A stretch of 12,834 nucleotides of DNA, taken from positions 1 through 12,834 of the forward strand of contig WREN01000029.1 in the NCBI GenBank assembly GCA_009779295.1. The letters are read 5' to 3'. Of this stretch, positions 1 to 7,158 are shown in pieces. How positions within the stretch are numbered: the first letter of the stretch is position 1; each line of letters opens with the position of its first letter. Both the position numbers and the translations under genes were made by a program. The notes beneath the pieces were generated by a model. The model worked only from the letters and a program-made list of their open reading frames with translations, was not told the DNA's origin and searched no databases. Origin of the DNA: Oscillospiraceae bacterium (GTDB lineage: Bacteria > Bacillota > Clostridia > Oscillospirales > CAG-272).

Positions 1-101
1 AGAGTTCCGAGCGGACCTTTTACAGTAACAAGGTTGCCGGCTTCGACTTTAACGTCTACTCCCGCGGGAACAGTTATCGGCTTTCTTCCGATTCTTGACA
101 T
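1..101 (-). CDS. rplF: 50S ribosomal protein L6 (N-terminal fragment, cut by window edge)
   Basis: Only the first 33 complete codons lie in the window. The translation begins MSRIGRKPITVPAGVDVKVE, continues with an NLVTVKGPLGTL motif and matches the start of bacterial L6, which binds 23S rRNA near the GTPase-associated centre. The ATG at 101-99 is preceded by a GGAGG about 12 bases upstream, and the gene starts 18 bases after the rpsH stop, as expected in the spc cluster. The 5' end is intact and the rest of the gene lies beyond position 1. Confidence 0.95.
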   Translation of the reverse strand, partial: MSRIGRKPITVPAGVDVKVEAGNLVTVKGPLGT

Positions 102-119
102 AATTCCTACTTCCTCCCG

Positions 120-515
120 TTACCATACAAAGGCGAGAACTTCTCCGCCTATATTTTCTTTTCTGGCTTTTCTATCGGTCATAAGCCCTCTGGACGTAGA
201 TATGATCGCGATTCCGAGCCCGTTCAGAACTTTAGGTAGGTCTTCGCAATTGGAATACACCCGCAGTCCCGGCTTGGATACGCGTCTGAGCCCCTGGATA
301 ACTTTTTGTTTGCCGATATACTTGAGCGTGATCCTTATCACACCCTGCTTGCCGTCTTCGATCACTTGGTATCCCTTGATATAGCCTTCGCTGATAAGAA
401 TATCCGCGATAGCTTTCTTCATATTCGAAGCGGGAATATCAACCGTCTCATGTTTTGCGCTGTTTGCATTTCTGATACGCGTCAGCATATCAGCAATTAC
501 GTCTGACATTTGCAT
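120..515 (-). CDS. rpsH: 30S ribosomal protein S8
   Basis: This encodes S8, 131 residues, a primary binder of the central domain of 16S rRNA; in E. coli it is also the translational repressor of the spc operon. The N-terminus (MSDVIADMLTRIRNAN after an initial Met-Gln) and the C-terminal motif STSRGLMTDRKARKENIGGE are diagnostic. I chose the ATG at 515 because a GGAGG lies 10 bases upstream; the ATG at 509 is 16 bases from it. An in-frame ATG at 587 would extend the protein through non-conserved sequence and a hairpin, and is rejected. The gene follows an unusually long 157-base gap after rpsN that holds a terminator-like hairpin, so its expression may be separately controlled. Confidence 0.96.
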   Translation of the reverse strand: MQMSDVIADMLTRIRNANSAKHETVDIPASNMKKAIADILISEGYIKGYQVIEDGKQGVIRITLKYIGKQKVIQGLRRVSKPGLRVYSNCEDLPKVLNGLGIAIISTSRGLMTDRKARKENIGGEVLAFVW

Positions 516-672
516 ATATATCTTTCCTCCTTTGTGCGGTTGCCGATGTTTATATATTTTCGGCTTGGTACCAATGGTTAAAAACACCGCCCGAAGCGCC
601 GGGTGTTTTTCCTGTTGGTTAAGCTATGGAGCTTACTTTAATTTAGAATTGCTGTATTGTATATATTATTCT
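516..672 (-). other. 157-base rpsN-rpsH intergenic region with several stem-loops
   Basis: All other gaps in this ribosomal cluster are at most 78 bases. Read on the minus strand the region holds a small hairpin (AAGCT/AGCTT, 621-634), the terminator-like hairpin listed separately (580-610), a perfect palindrome TTGGTACCAA (565-574), and a weak stem GCCGA/TCGGC (542-564) just before the rpsH Shine-Dalgarno. I found no convincing promoter and no ORF. It may be a regulatory leader for rpsH and the downstream spc genes, or the remnant of an insertion. Confidence 0.6.
580..610 (-). terminator. Terminator-like hairpin inside the spc cluster
   Basis: On the minus strand, AAAAACACC pairs with GGTGTTTTT to give nine base pairs around a GC-rich apex containing CTTCGG. 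The 3' arm ends in five U's, followed by AACC. It looks like an intrinsic terminator but sits between two essential genes, so it may terminate only partially, act as an attenuator, or protect or process the mRNA. The A5/U5 symmetry means the plus strand has a similar form. Confidence 0.55.
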
Positions 673-858
673 TTACCATGAAGCCTTGCGAACGCCCGGG
701 ATTTCACCTTTATGAGCGAGCTCGCGGAAGCAGATACGGCATACACCGAACTTGCGGAGATAAGCGTGCGGACGTCCGCAAATTTTACATCTGTTATATT
801 CACGGGTGGAAAATTTCTGAGGCTTTTGCTGTTTTAAAACCATTGCTTTTTTTGCCAC
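673..858 (-). CDS. rpsN: 30S ribosomal protein S14, zinc-binding type
   Basis: This encodes a 61-residue type-Z S14 of the 30S head. The motif KFSTREYNRCKICGR and the C-terminus IPGVRKASW are characteristic. Four cysteines at 24, 27, 40 and 43 (two CxxC pairs) form the zinc ribbon. The start is a GTG (858-856), chosen because the protein then begins MAKKAMVLKQQ as in relatives and a GGAGG lies 11 bases upstream; the ATG five codons later would remove conserved residues. It lies 32 bases after rplE. The zinc form is the ancestral version in Firmicutes, which sometimes also carry a zinc-free copy induced by Zur. No such copy is seen here. Confidence 0.96.
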   Translation of the reverse strand: MAKKAMVLKQQKPQKFSTREYNRCKICGRPHAYLRKFGVCRICFRELAHKGEIPGVRKASW

Positions 859-890
859 TTTTGTTAATTCCTCCTCACTGTTCTTATCTT

Positions 891-1430
891 TTATCTTGTG
901 AACGGCGCGCCCATCAACGCGAGCAGTTCGCGCGCTTCTTCGTCGGTCTGCGCCGTGGTCACGAACGATATGTCCATACCGCGTATCTTTTCAACTTTGT
1001 CGTATTCGATTTCCGGGAATATCAGCTGATCTTTTATACCGAGCGTATAATTCCCGCGACCGTCGAACGCGTTCGGGTTAATTCCCTTGAAATCGCGGAC
1101 ACGCGGCAGCGCAAAATTGAAAAGTTTATCCATAAACTCATACATTCTCTCACCGCGGAGCGTAACTTTAACGCCGATCTTCATGCCCATCCTGAGTTTG
1201 AAGTTCGCGACAGATTTGTTCGCCGTCGTCGGAACTGCCTTTTGACCGGTTATGAGCGTTATCTCCTCGATAACTTTGTCGATAACTTTTGTATTGTCTT
1301 TTGCGTCGCCCGCGCCTACGTTAACCACTAATTTTTCAAATTTAGGTATCTGCATAGGCGAACTGTATTCGAATTTCTTCATCAATGCGGGAGCGACTTC
1401 TGCCTTATAAAAATCTTTAAGCCTTGCCAT
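891..1430 (-). CDS. rplE: 50S ribosomal protein L5
   Basis: This encodes L5, 179 residues, the family's usual length. It binds 5S rRNA in the central protuberance and contacts P-site tRNA and S13. Recognisable segments are the N-terminal MARLKDFYKAEVAPALMKKF, a VVNVGAGDAKDN stretch, a TGQKAVPTTANKSVANFKLR segment and the C-terminal MDISFVTTAQTDEEARELL. I chose the ATG at 1430 (GGGGAGGAAATAAA upstream). A longer in-frame reading to 1499 runs into rplX and is rejected. It begins 19 bases after the rplX stop. Confidence 0.97.
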   Translation of the reverse strand: MARLKDFYKAEVAPALMKKFEYSSPMQIPKFEKLVVNVGAGDAKDNTKVIDKVIEEITLITGQKAVPTTANKSVANFKLRMGMKIGVKVTLRGERMYEFMDKLFNFALPRVRDFKGINPNAFDGRGNYTLGIKDQLIFPEIEYDKVEKIRGMDISFVTTAQTDEEARELLALMGAPFTR

Positions 1431-1449
1431 TTTATTTCCTCCCCGCATC

Positions 1450-1779
1450 TCACAGTTCCGCGCCGCATTTGGCGCAGACCCTGATTTTTTTACCGTCATC
1501 CTGTATCTTGTGTTTAATCCTTACGCCTTTGTCGCACTTCGAACAATACGGCATCACTTTGTCCGCGTAAATCGGACCGTCAACTTTTAGTATGCCGCCG
1601 CTGTCGCCCTGTTTCCTCGGTTTGGCATGTTTTGAAACGACATTGACTCCGCTTACGATGATCTTGCCTTCTTTGGGGGCTACCTCAACGACTTTGCCCT
1701 TCTTGCCTTTGTCGTCGCCGGAGATAACTATGACGGTATCGTCCCTTTTGACGTGTACTTTACTATTCGTTTTATACAT
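1450..1779 (-). CDS. rplX: 50S ribosomal protein L24 with C-terminal zinc ribbon
   Basis: This encodes L24, 109 residues, an early 50S assembly initiator that binds the 5' domain of 23S rRNA. The KOW segment (about residues 5-40) includes VIVISGDDKGKKGKV, followed by GVNVVSKHAKPR. The C-terminal part has two CxxC pairs (C79/C82 and C102/C105) consistent with a zinc ribbon. E. coli L24 lacks this cysteine set, but many other bacteria have it. The ATG at 1779 has a GGAGG 11 bases upstream. The gene sits between rplN and rplE with gaps of 19 bases on each side. Confidence 0.97.
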   Translation of the reverse strand: MYKTNSKVHVKRDDTVIVISGDDKGKKGKVVEVAPKEGKIIVSGVNVVSKHAKPRKQGDSGGILKVDGPIYADKVMPYCSKCDKGVRIKHKIQDDGKKIRVCAKCGAEL

Positions 1780-1798
1780 CTGTTACGTTACCTCCACT

Positions 1799-2167
1799 TT
1801 AAAGAACTTCCGGAGCCAAAGACAATATCTTCAAATAATCTTTGTCGCGCAATTCCCTTGCCACAGGTCCGAAAATACGCGTCCCTCTCGGATTCTTATC
1901 TTCTTTTATTATAACCGCAGCGTTATCGTCGAACCTGACATAAGAGCCGTCATTGCGCCTTATCCCTTGTGCAGTCCTGACTATAACAGCTCTGACGACC
2001 TCGCCCTTCTTAGCCTGGCCACCGGGCGTAGCTTTTTTTACTGTCGCAACCACTACGTCGCCTACGCCGGCATAACGGCGTCCGGTTCCGCCAAGTACGC
2101 GGATACACATTAATTCTTTAGCGCCGGTATTATCCGCCACCTTCATATACGATTGATTCTGTATCAC
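1799..2167 (-). CDS. rplN: 50S ribosomal protein L14
   Basis: This encodes L14, 122 residues, at full family length. It lies at the subunit interface, forms bridge B8 and is the docking site of the silencing factor RsfS. Diagnostic segments are SYMKVADNTGAKELMCIRVLGG near the N-terminus (written here across residues 6-27), GVGDVVVATVKKATPGG, and NPRGTRIFGPVARELRDK near the C-terminus. The start is GTG at 2167, supported by a GGAGG 10 bases upstream and by the conserved MIQNQS N-terminus. It follows rpsQ by 21 bases. Confidence 0.97.
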   Translation of the reverse strand: MIQNQSYMKVADNTGAKELMCIRVLGGTGRRYAGVGDVVVATVKKATPGGQAKKGEVVRAVIVRTAQGIRRNDGSYVRFDDNAAVIIKEDKNPRGTRIFGPVARELRDKDYLKILSLAPEVL

Positions 2168-2188
2168 GGTGCGTATTCCTCCTTACCG

Positions 2189-2476
2189 TTATTTTGCCTT
2201 CTCAATAATCTTTGTCAGGCGCCATCTCTTAAGTTTAGAAAGGGGCCTGGTTTCCATAACTTCCACTTTGTCGCCGATATTGCATTCGTTATTCTCGTCG
2301 TGCGCGTAGACTTTCATCGTCCGTTTGACAACTTTGCCGTAAACCGGATGTTTTACATTGTCAACTATGGCAACAACAATGGTTTTCTGCATTTTGTTGC
2401 TGGTAACCGTACCAACTCTGGTTTTGCGCAAATTACGGGCCGGAGCGGTATTTACATTTTCGTTATTTTCATCCAT
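2189..2476 (-). CDS. rpsQ: 30S ribosomal protein S17
   Basis: This encodes S17, 95 residues, an OB-fold protein binding the 5' domain of 16S rRNA. Core motifs are RKTRVGTVTSNKMQKTIVVAI near residues 17-37, HPVYGKVVKRT, and the C-terminal ETRPLSKLKRWRLTKI. The first 15 or so residues (MDENNENVNTAPARN) form an Asn/Glu-rich extension beyond the short start of E. coli S17. I keep it because a GGAG lies properly before the ATG at 2476 and no start codon is available nearer the core. It lies 23 bases after rpmC. Confidence 0.96.
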   Translation of the reverse strand: MDENNENVNTAPARNLRKTRVGTVTSNKMQKTIVVAIVDNVKHPVYGKVVKRTMKVYAHDENNECNIGDKVEVMETRPLSKLKRWRLTKIIEKAK

Positions 2477-2499
2477 TTAAATATTTCTCCTCTCATTCC

Positions 2500-2691
2500 T
2501 TACGCATTTTTCTTCTCGTGAAGGATAGTCATCACGCGGGCAATGTCTTTTTTAACGTCAGCGATCCTGTGCGGGTTTTCAAGCTGATTTATCGCGTGCT
2601 GAAAGCGGAGGTTAAACAATTCACCCTTCAATTCCTTGAGCCTGGCGTCAAGCTCTTCAGTATTCAGATTTCTTACTTCTTTAGCTTTCAT
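2500..2691 (-). CDS. rpmC: 50S ribosomal protein L29
   Basis: This encodes L29, 63 residues, a two-helix protein next to L23 at the polypeptide exit, near the docking site of trigger factor and SRP. The pattern MKAKEVRNLNTEELDARLKE and the RFQHAINQLENPHRI segment are typical. The ATG overlaps the rplP stop by four bases (ATGA), so the two genes are probably translationally coupled. The Shine-Dalgarno GGAGGAGG lies within the last codons of rplP. Confidence 0.97.
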   Translation of the reverse strand: MKAKEVRNLNTEELDARLKELKGELFNLRFQHAINQLENPHRIADVKKDIARVMTILHEKKNA

Positions 2692-3140
2692 GCCTGTACC
2701 TCCTCCAGCGGTACGCCGTTAGACGTAACGTTGTCTTCCTTCATTAAAAACTTGCATTTGATCGGGAGTTTGTGAGCCGCAAGACGCATAGCTTCCTTTG
2801 CGTCCTCAGCCGGAACTCCCTCCATCTCAAACATAACGCGCCCGGGTTTAACCACCGCGACCCAATATTCCGGCGAACCTTTACCGGAACCCATACGGGT
2901 TTCCGCAGGTTTCTGCGTTACCGGTTTATCCGGGAATATTTTGATATAGACGTTACCGCCGCGGCGTATATAACGCGTCATCGCGATACGTGCGGCTTCT
3001 ATCTGCGCGCTGGTGATCCAAGCCGGTTCAAGCGCCACAAGCCCGTATTCGCCGTACGTGAGGGTATTTCCGCTCAAAGCGCGGCCTTTCATTCTTCCCC
3101 TGTGTACACGCCTGTATTTAACTCTTTTCGGCATTAACAT
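2688..3140 (-). CDS. rplP: 50S ribosomal protein L16
   Basis: This encodes L16, 150 residues, which helps shape the A-site tRNA corridor of the 50S subunit. The N-terminus MLMPKRVKYRRVHRGRMKG and the loop ETRMGSGKGSPEYWVAVVKPG (residues 80-100; R82 matches the arginine hydroxylated in E. coli) are diagnostic. The ATG at 3140 is chosen for its conserved MLMPKR start and a GGAGG nine bases upstream; the open frame up to 3200 lies inside rpsC and is rejected. The start overlaps the 3' end of rpsC by 23 bases, so its ribosome binding site lies within the codons for the S3 tail. Confidence 0.97.
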   Translation of the reverse strand: MLMPKRVKYRRVHRGRMKGRALSGNTLTYGEYGLVALEPAWITSAQIEAARIAMTRYIRRGGNVYIKIFPDKPVTQKPAETRMGSGKGSPEYWVAVVKPGRVMFEMEGVPAEDAKEAMRLAAHKLPIKCKFLMKEDNVTSNGVPLEEVQA

Positions 3141-3996
3141 CGCCTTGAGCCTCCTTCGGTTTACGATTACCGCCCGTGCGATTTCCCCCGCCCGCGTCAC
3201 GGTTTCCTCCGCGATAATTATTATTGTTCCCGCGATTATCGCCTGAACGGGCTCCGCGTTCGCCGCCGCGGTTATCGCGGTTGTCGCGCGGTTTACGGTC
3301 GCGGTTATCGGGTCTGCGCTCAGGTTTCTTTTCGGCAGCGACAGGCTGAGCGCTTACGCCCTTGTTGTCCGCCAAAATCTCGCCTTTGTATATCCATACT
3401 TTGACGCCGATCTTACCGTACGTCGTATTGGCTTCCCAGAAACCGTAATCAATATCCGCCCGCAGTGTCTGGAGCGGTATCGTTCCTTCATGATAATGTT
3501 CGCTTCTCGCGATTTCCGCGCCGCCGAGACGGCCGCTTACCGCGATCTTGATACCTTTAGCGTCTTCCTTCATCGTCCTGCCTATCGCCTGTTTCATAGC
3601 GCGGCGGAACGAAATCCTGCGCTCGAGCTGAGAAGCTATGTTTTCAGCCACCAACTGCGCGTTGAGGTCCGGACGTTTGACTTCGATAACGTTGACTATT
3701 ACCGGTATGCCGACGATAGCTTCTACGCTTTGGCGCAGTTTATCTATCTCCGTGCCGCCCCTGCCGATAACCATACCGGGTTTGGCGCAGTGAATGAATA
3801 CCCTCACGCGGTTTTTATCGCGCTCGATTTCTATTTTCGGGACGCCGGCAAGCTGAAGCTGCTTTTTCAGCATCGTTCTGATTTTATGATCGGATACAAG
3901 CGTATCGCCGAACTTTTCGTCCTTCTCGAACCATCTTGAATCCCAATCTTTTATAACTCCCACACGTAATCCGTGCGGGTTTATCTTCTGACCCAT
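3118..3996 (-). CDS. rpsC: 30S ribosomal protein S3 with long disordered C-terminal tail
   Basis: This encodes S3, 292 residues, part of the mRNA entry channel and helicase activity of the 30S subunit. The N-terminus MGQKINPHGLRVGVIKDWDS, the type II KH domain (GXXG as GRGG at residues 78-81) and the C-terminal domain ending WIYKGEILAD (to residue 210) are canonical. Residues 211-292 are an added tail of about 80 residues made mostly of Arg, Gly, Asn and Asp with RGG-, DNR- and NNNN-like runs, predicted to be disordered and RNA-binding. Typical S3 of Bacillus is about 218 residues. A GGAGG lies 11 bases before the ATG. It follows rplV by 18 bases. Confidence 0.97.
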   Translation of the reverse strand: MGQKINPHGLRVGVIKDWDSRWFEKDEKFGDTLVSDHKIRTMLKKQLQLAGVPKIEIERDKNRVRVFIHCAKPGMVIGRGGTEIDKLRQSVEAIVGIPVIVNVIEVKRPDLNAQLVAENIASQLERRISFRRAMKQAIGRTMKEDAKGIKIAVSGRLGGAEIARSEHYHEGTIPLQTLRADIDYGFWEANTTYGKIGVKVWIYKGEILADNKGVSAQPVAAEKKPERRPDNRDRKPRDNRDNRGGERGARSGDNRGNNNNYRGGNRDAGGGNRTGGNRKPKEAQGDVNAEKS

Positions 3997-4014
3997 TCGG
4001 CACTCTGCCTCCTT

Positions 4015-4359
4015 CTATTTACCTTCTTTTTCCTTGACCACCAAGGTCACGTGGCTTTGACGCTTTATTATCCGGTCTCCGCTGCCTTTGGCTCTGGGCA
4101 TCATTCTTTTCATCTCATTCGGCCCGGGACATACAAAGCACTCTGAAATATAAAGCTTGCTGACATCCATATTATGATTATTTTCTGCGTTCGCCATCGC
4201 GCTCTTCAACAATTTTATCAGATATTCGCTCGCGGCTTTGCGCGTATTCTTTAAAATACCCATCGCTGTATTCGCGTCTTTATTTCTGATCAGATCAAGC
4301 ACGATCGACACTTTGCGCGGAGAGATTCGTGCGTATTTTAAGTGGGCTTTTGCTTCCAT
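4015..4359 (-). CDS. rplV: 50S ribosomal protein L22
   Basis: This encodes L22, 114 residues, which contacts all 23S rRNA domains and lines the exit tunnel with an extended beta-hairpin. The core starts AHLKYARISPRKVSIVLDLI, and the hairpin region is visible as RMMPRAKGSGDRIIKRQSH at residues 85-103, where macrolide-resistance changes arise in other bacteria. No duplication or deletion of the loop is evident. GGAGG precedes the ATG at 4359. A 45-base gap separates it from rpsS and 18 bases separate it from rpsC. Confidence 0.97.
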   Translation of the reverse strand: MEAKAHLKYARISPRKVSIVLDLIRNKDANTAMGILKNTRKAASEYLIKLLKSAMANAENNHNMDVSKLYISECFVCPGPNEMKRMMPRAKGSGDRIIKRQSHVTLVVKEKEGK

Positions 4360-4404
4360 AACAAATTTACCTCCTGTTAAGTTTGTATCGGTTTGTCACC
4401 GGTT

Positions 4405-4683
4405 CTACTTGGTATTGGACGTTTTTGAACCCGAGTGTCCGCGGAATATCCTTGTCGGCGCGAATTCCCCGAGCTTATGTCCAACCATATCCTCCGTTAT
4501 ATAAACCGGGATATGTTTTTTACCGTCATGAACCGCTATTGTATGTCCGACAAACTCCGGAAATATCGTGGAAGCTCTCGACCATGTCTTAATAACCTTT
4601 TTATCGTTCGTTGTATTCATAGCTTCGATCCTGCCGTATAGCTTCGCTTCGACGAACGGTCCTTTTTTAAGGCTTCTGCTCAT
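4405..4683 (-). CDS. rpsS: 30S ribosomal protein S19
   Basis: This encodes S19, 92 residues, a head protein of the 30S subunit that pairs with S13 and contacts the A-site finger. Typical signatures are MSRSLKKGPFVEAKL at the N-terminus, KTWSRASTIFPEFVGHTIAVHDG in residues 32-54, and HKLGEFAPTRIFRGH near the C-terminus. The ATG at 4683 has GGGAG upstream. The gene lies 18 bases after rplB. Confidence 0.97.
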   Translation of the reverse strand: MSRSLKKGPFVEAKLYGRIEAMNTTNDKKVIKTWSRASTIFPEFVGHTIAVHDGKKHIPVYITEDMVGHKLGEFAPTRIFRGHSGSKTSNTK

Positions 4684-4701
4684 TTACTAACTGCTCCCTT
4701 C

Positions 4702-5535
4702 TTATTTGCCGTTTCTGCGTTTTATGATGAATTTATCGGTCTTCGCTTTTTTATCGCGTGTCTTATAACCGAGCGCCGGTTTGCCCCACGGCGTTACCGG
4801 ATTCGGCATACCGATAGGCGAACGACCTTCGCCGCCGCCGTGCGGGTGGTCTACGGGGTTCATTACCGAACCGCGTACCGTCGGGCGTATGCCCATGTGG
4901 CGTTTCCTGCCTGCTTTACCGATTTTGACGGTTTCGTGTTCGATATTGCCGACCGTTCCGATGGTAGCTTTGCAGTCAAGGCGCACAAGCCTTACTTCGT
5001 TGCTCGGAAGGCGTATCTGCGCCATGCCGTTTTCTTTCGCCATAAGCTGTGCGGCTGCACCCGCGGCGCGAACCATCTGACCGCCTTTTCCCGGATATAA
5101 CTCGATATTGTGTATAAACGTTCCCACCGGAATGCTTCCTATCGGAAGAGTATTGCCGACTTTGATGTCGGCTCCCGGACCGGTATACAATGTATCGCCT
5201 GTCTTTACTCCGTCCGGAGCGATGATATACGACTTGCCGCTTTTTTCGTTGTCAAGCAGCGCTATATAAGCGGTGCGGTTGGGGTCGTACTCTATTCCGA
5301 CGACTTTTGAAGGCGCGTCGTTGAAACTGCGCTTGAAATCGATTATACGGTATTTCCTTTTGTTTCCGCCGCCTTTGTGACGGACTGTGATCTTACCGGT
5401 GTTGTTACGTCCGGAATTTTTCTTGAGTATCGTAACTAAACTCTTTTCGGGAGAGTGCTTGGTGATCTCCTCAAATGACGGAACAGACATATTACGTCTG
5501 CCGGGGGTAATTGGTTTGTATTTTATAACAGCCAT
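4702..5535 (-). CDS. rplB: 50S ribosomal protein L2
   Basis: This encodes L2, 277 residues, the usual length. It is among the most conserved 50S proteins, is needed for subunit association and tRNA binding, and lies near the peptidyl transferase centre. Motifs are RHKGGGNKRKYRIIDFKR at residues 52-69, YPGKGGQMVRAAGAAAQLMA at 147-166, and the signature HPHGGGEGRSPIG starting at residue 230, containing the histidine matching E. coli His229. The start at 5535 (MAVIKYKPITPGRR) has GGAGGAG upstream. It follows rplW by 18 bases. Confidence 0.98.
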   Translation of the reverse strand: MAVIKYKPITPGRRNMSVPSFEEITKHSPEKSLVTILKKNSGRNNTGKITVRHKGGGNKRKYRIIDFKRSFNDAPSKVVGIEYDPNRTAYIALLDNEKSGKSYIIAPDGVKTGDTLYTGPGADIKVGNTLPIGSIPVGTFIHNIELYPGKGGQMVRAAGAAAQLMAKENGMAQIRLPSNEVRLVRLDCKATIGTVGNIEHETVKIGKAGRKRHMGIRPTVRGSVMNPVDHPHGGGEGRSPIGMPNPVTPWGKPALGYKTRDKKAKTDKFIIKRRNGK

Positions 5536-5553
5536 AAATTACTTCTCTCCTCC

Positions 5554-5850
5554 TCAAATCATGCCGTCAAAGAACTCGATAGTCTTTGACTCGGGTTTGA
5601 GAGTAACGATAGCTTTTTTCCAATCGGAAGTATAACCGTAAACATATCTTACTCTTTTTCTTTTACCGTGAACTTTCATGGTGTTCACACACTTAACGTC
5701 AACTTTGAACAAATCCTCGACCGCTTTCGCGATTTCCGGTTTAGTCGCTTTCGTCATAACCCGGAACACATATTTCTTCTGCGCTCCCATAGCCATGCTT
5801 GCCTCTGTTATGATCGGTTTTAAAATAATATCTTCTGCCGTTTTTATCAT
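5554..5850 (-). CDS. rplW: 50S ribosomal protein L23
   Basis: This encodes L23, 98 residues, at the tunnel exit, where it is the main docking site for trigger factor and SRP. The sequence contains EDIILKPIITEASM near the N-terminus, KYVFRVMTKATKPEIAKAVE and a basic loop VHGKRKRVRYVYG. The ATG at 5850 (MIKTAEDIIL) is chosen because it overlaps the rplD stop by four bases (ATGA) and has GGAGG 10 bases upstream. An open reading to 5910 lies inside rplD and is rejected. Translational coupling to rplD is likely. Confidence 0.96.
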   Translation of the reverse strand: MIKTAEDIILKPIITEASMAMGAQKKYVFRVMTKATKPEIAKAVEDLFKVDVKCVNTMKVHGKRKRVRYVYGYTSDWKKAIVTLKPESKTIEFFDGMI

Positions 5851-6473
5851 TTTGCATATACCTCCTCGATCTTTTCCGCGGCGGCCTTCGCCATGATAAA
5901 AGTATCGCAATTCAATATATCGTATACTGATATCATATTAGCCTGCACGGTCTTAACGCCCGGTATATTTGACATGCTGCGTATAACTTTCATATCGACT
6001 TCCGGAAGCACGACAAGCGATTTTTTCTTCGCTCCCACCGCCGACAACATGTTTACCATCGTTTTTGTTTTGTATTCGTCTGTTGTGATCGAATCGATGA
6101 CAATAATCTCACCGTTCTGAGCTTTGCTCGAAAGCGCGCTGAACGTCGCCGCTCTTCTGACTTTCTTATTGAGCGAAAGCCTGTAGTCGCGCGGTTTCGG
6201 TCCGTGAGCGATACCGCCGTGAATCCATTGCGGGGCCCTCGTCGATCCCTGCCTTGCGCGGCCCGTTCCCTTTTGTCTCCAAGGTTTTTTGCCCCCTCCG
6301 GATACCTCCGAACGCGTCAGAGTGGATTGAGTGCCTTGTCTTTGATTCATCAAATAGGTTCTTACCGCGGCATGGAGAACCGCCGTATTGACTTCCGCCC
6401 CGAATATATTATCCGCAAGCTCGATCTCGCCGACTTCCTTGCCCGCCATATCCAAAACCTTTAATTTAGGCAT
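5847..6473 (-). CDS. rplD: 50S ribosomal protein L4
   Basis: This encodes L4, 208 residues, an exit-tunnel protein; in E. coli it is also the autogenous regulator of the S10 operon at the levels of transcription and translation. The long tunnel loop is seen at residues 45-97 and includes GKKPWRQKGTGRARQGS (61-77) and IHGGIAHGPKPRDY. The start at 6473 (MPKLKVLDMAGKEVG) has GGAGGAG upstream. It overlaps rplW by four bases and follows rplC by 21 bases. No E. coli-like S10 leader is apparent upstream of rpsJ, so the E. coli control mechanism probably does not apply. Confidence 0.97.
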   Translation of the reverse strand: MPKLKVLDMAGKEVGEIELADNIFGAEVNTAVLHAAVRTYLMNQRQGTQSTLTRSEVSGGGKKPWRQKGTGRARQGSTRAPQWIHGGIAHGPKPRDYRLSLNKKVRRAATFSALSSKAQNGEIIVIDSITTDEYKTKTMVNMLSAVGAKKKSLVVLPEVDMKVIRSMSNIPGVKTVQANMISVYDILNCDTFIMAKAAAEKIEEVYAK

Positions 6474-6494
6474 ATTAGTTGCTCCTCCTTCCGC

Positions 6495-7127
6495 TTACGC
6501 TTTAATGCTGTTACGTAAAAAAACTATACCGCCGCGTACACCCGGGACAGCGCCTTTAACAGCTATCAAATTCTTTTCCGCATCAATCTTGACGACGTCA
6601 AGATTCAAAACTGTGACCTGCTCGTGACCGTAATGACCGGCCATCTTCTTATTTTTATAAACTCTCGACGGGGTTGAGTTCGCGCCCATCGAACCGACGT
6701 GGCGGTGTACCGGACCTGAACCGTGGCTCATCCTAAGTATACGGTGCCCCCATCTTTTAACGGAACCTGTGAATCCGTGACCTTTGGTTATTCCGGTTAC
6801 GTCGACCTTTTCACCTGCCGCGAATAAATCGGAGGTAACGGTATCGCCTACATTATAACCCGAAATATCTTCAAGTTTGAATTCTTTGAGGTGTTTTTTC
6901 AACGGCAATCCGTTTTTCTTGAAATGTCCCGCTTCCGGCTTCGTAACTTTCCTCTCCGGAATGTCGCTGAAACCGAGCTGAATCGCTTCATAACCGTCTA
7001 TCTCCACTGTCTTTTTCTGCACGACCACGCAAGGACCGGCTTCGATTAATGTTACCGGAATGACGTTACCCGTTTCGGTAAAAACCTGCGTCATGCCGAC
7101 TTTTTTGCCGATAATACCTTTTTTCAT
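6495..7127 (-). CDS. rplC: 50S ribosomal protein L3
   Basis: This encodes L3, 210 residues, the usual length. It is an early 50S assembly protein with a finger reaching the peptidyl transferase centre. It starts MKKGIIGKKVGMTQVF. The finger region contains GHGFTGSVKRWGHRILRMSH and HRHVGSMGANSTPSRV, a Clostridia-like variant of the E. coli form. The ATG at 7127 is chosen from homology and an upstream AAAGGAAG; the open reading to 7184 adds unrelated residues across a stem-loop. A 78-base gap with a strong stem-loop separates it from rpsJ. Confidence 0.97.
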   Translation of the reverse strand: MKKGIIGKKVGMTQVFTETGNVIPVTLIEAGPCVVVQKKTVEIDGYEAIQLGFSDIPERKVTKPEAGHFKKNGLPLKKHLKEFKLEDISGYNVGDTVTSDLFAAGEKVDVTGITKGHGFTGSVKRWGHRILRMSHGSGPVHRHVGSMGANSTPSRVYKNKKMAGHYGHEQVTVLNLDVVKIDAEKNLIAVKGAVPGVRGGIVFLRNSIKA

Positions 7128-7158
7128 AAATTTTTTCTTCCTTTCGGCTTTGTTATTG

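Noticed and set aside
657..1331. 224-codon plus-strand open frame opposite rplE and rpsN
   Set aside because: It is antisense to two certain ribosomal protein genes, has no ribosome site, and its composition mirrors their codons.
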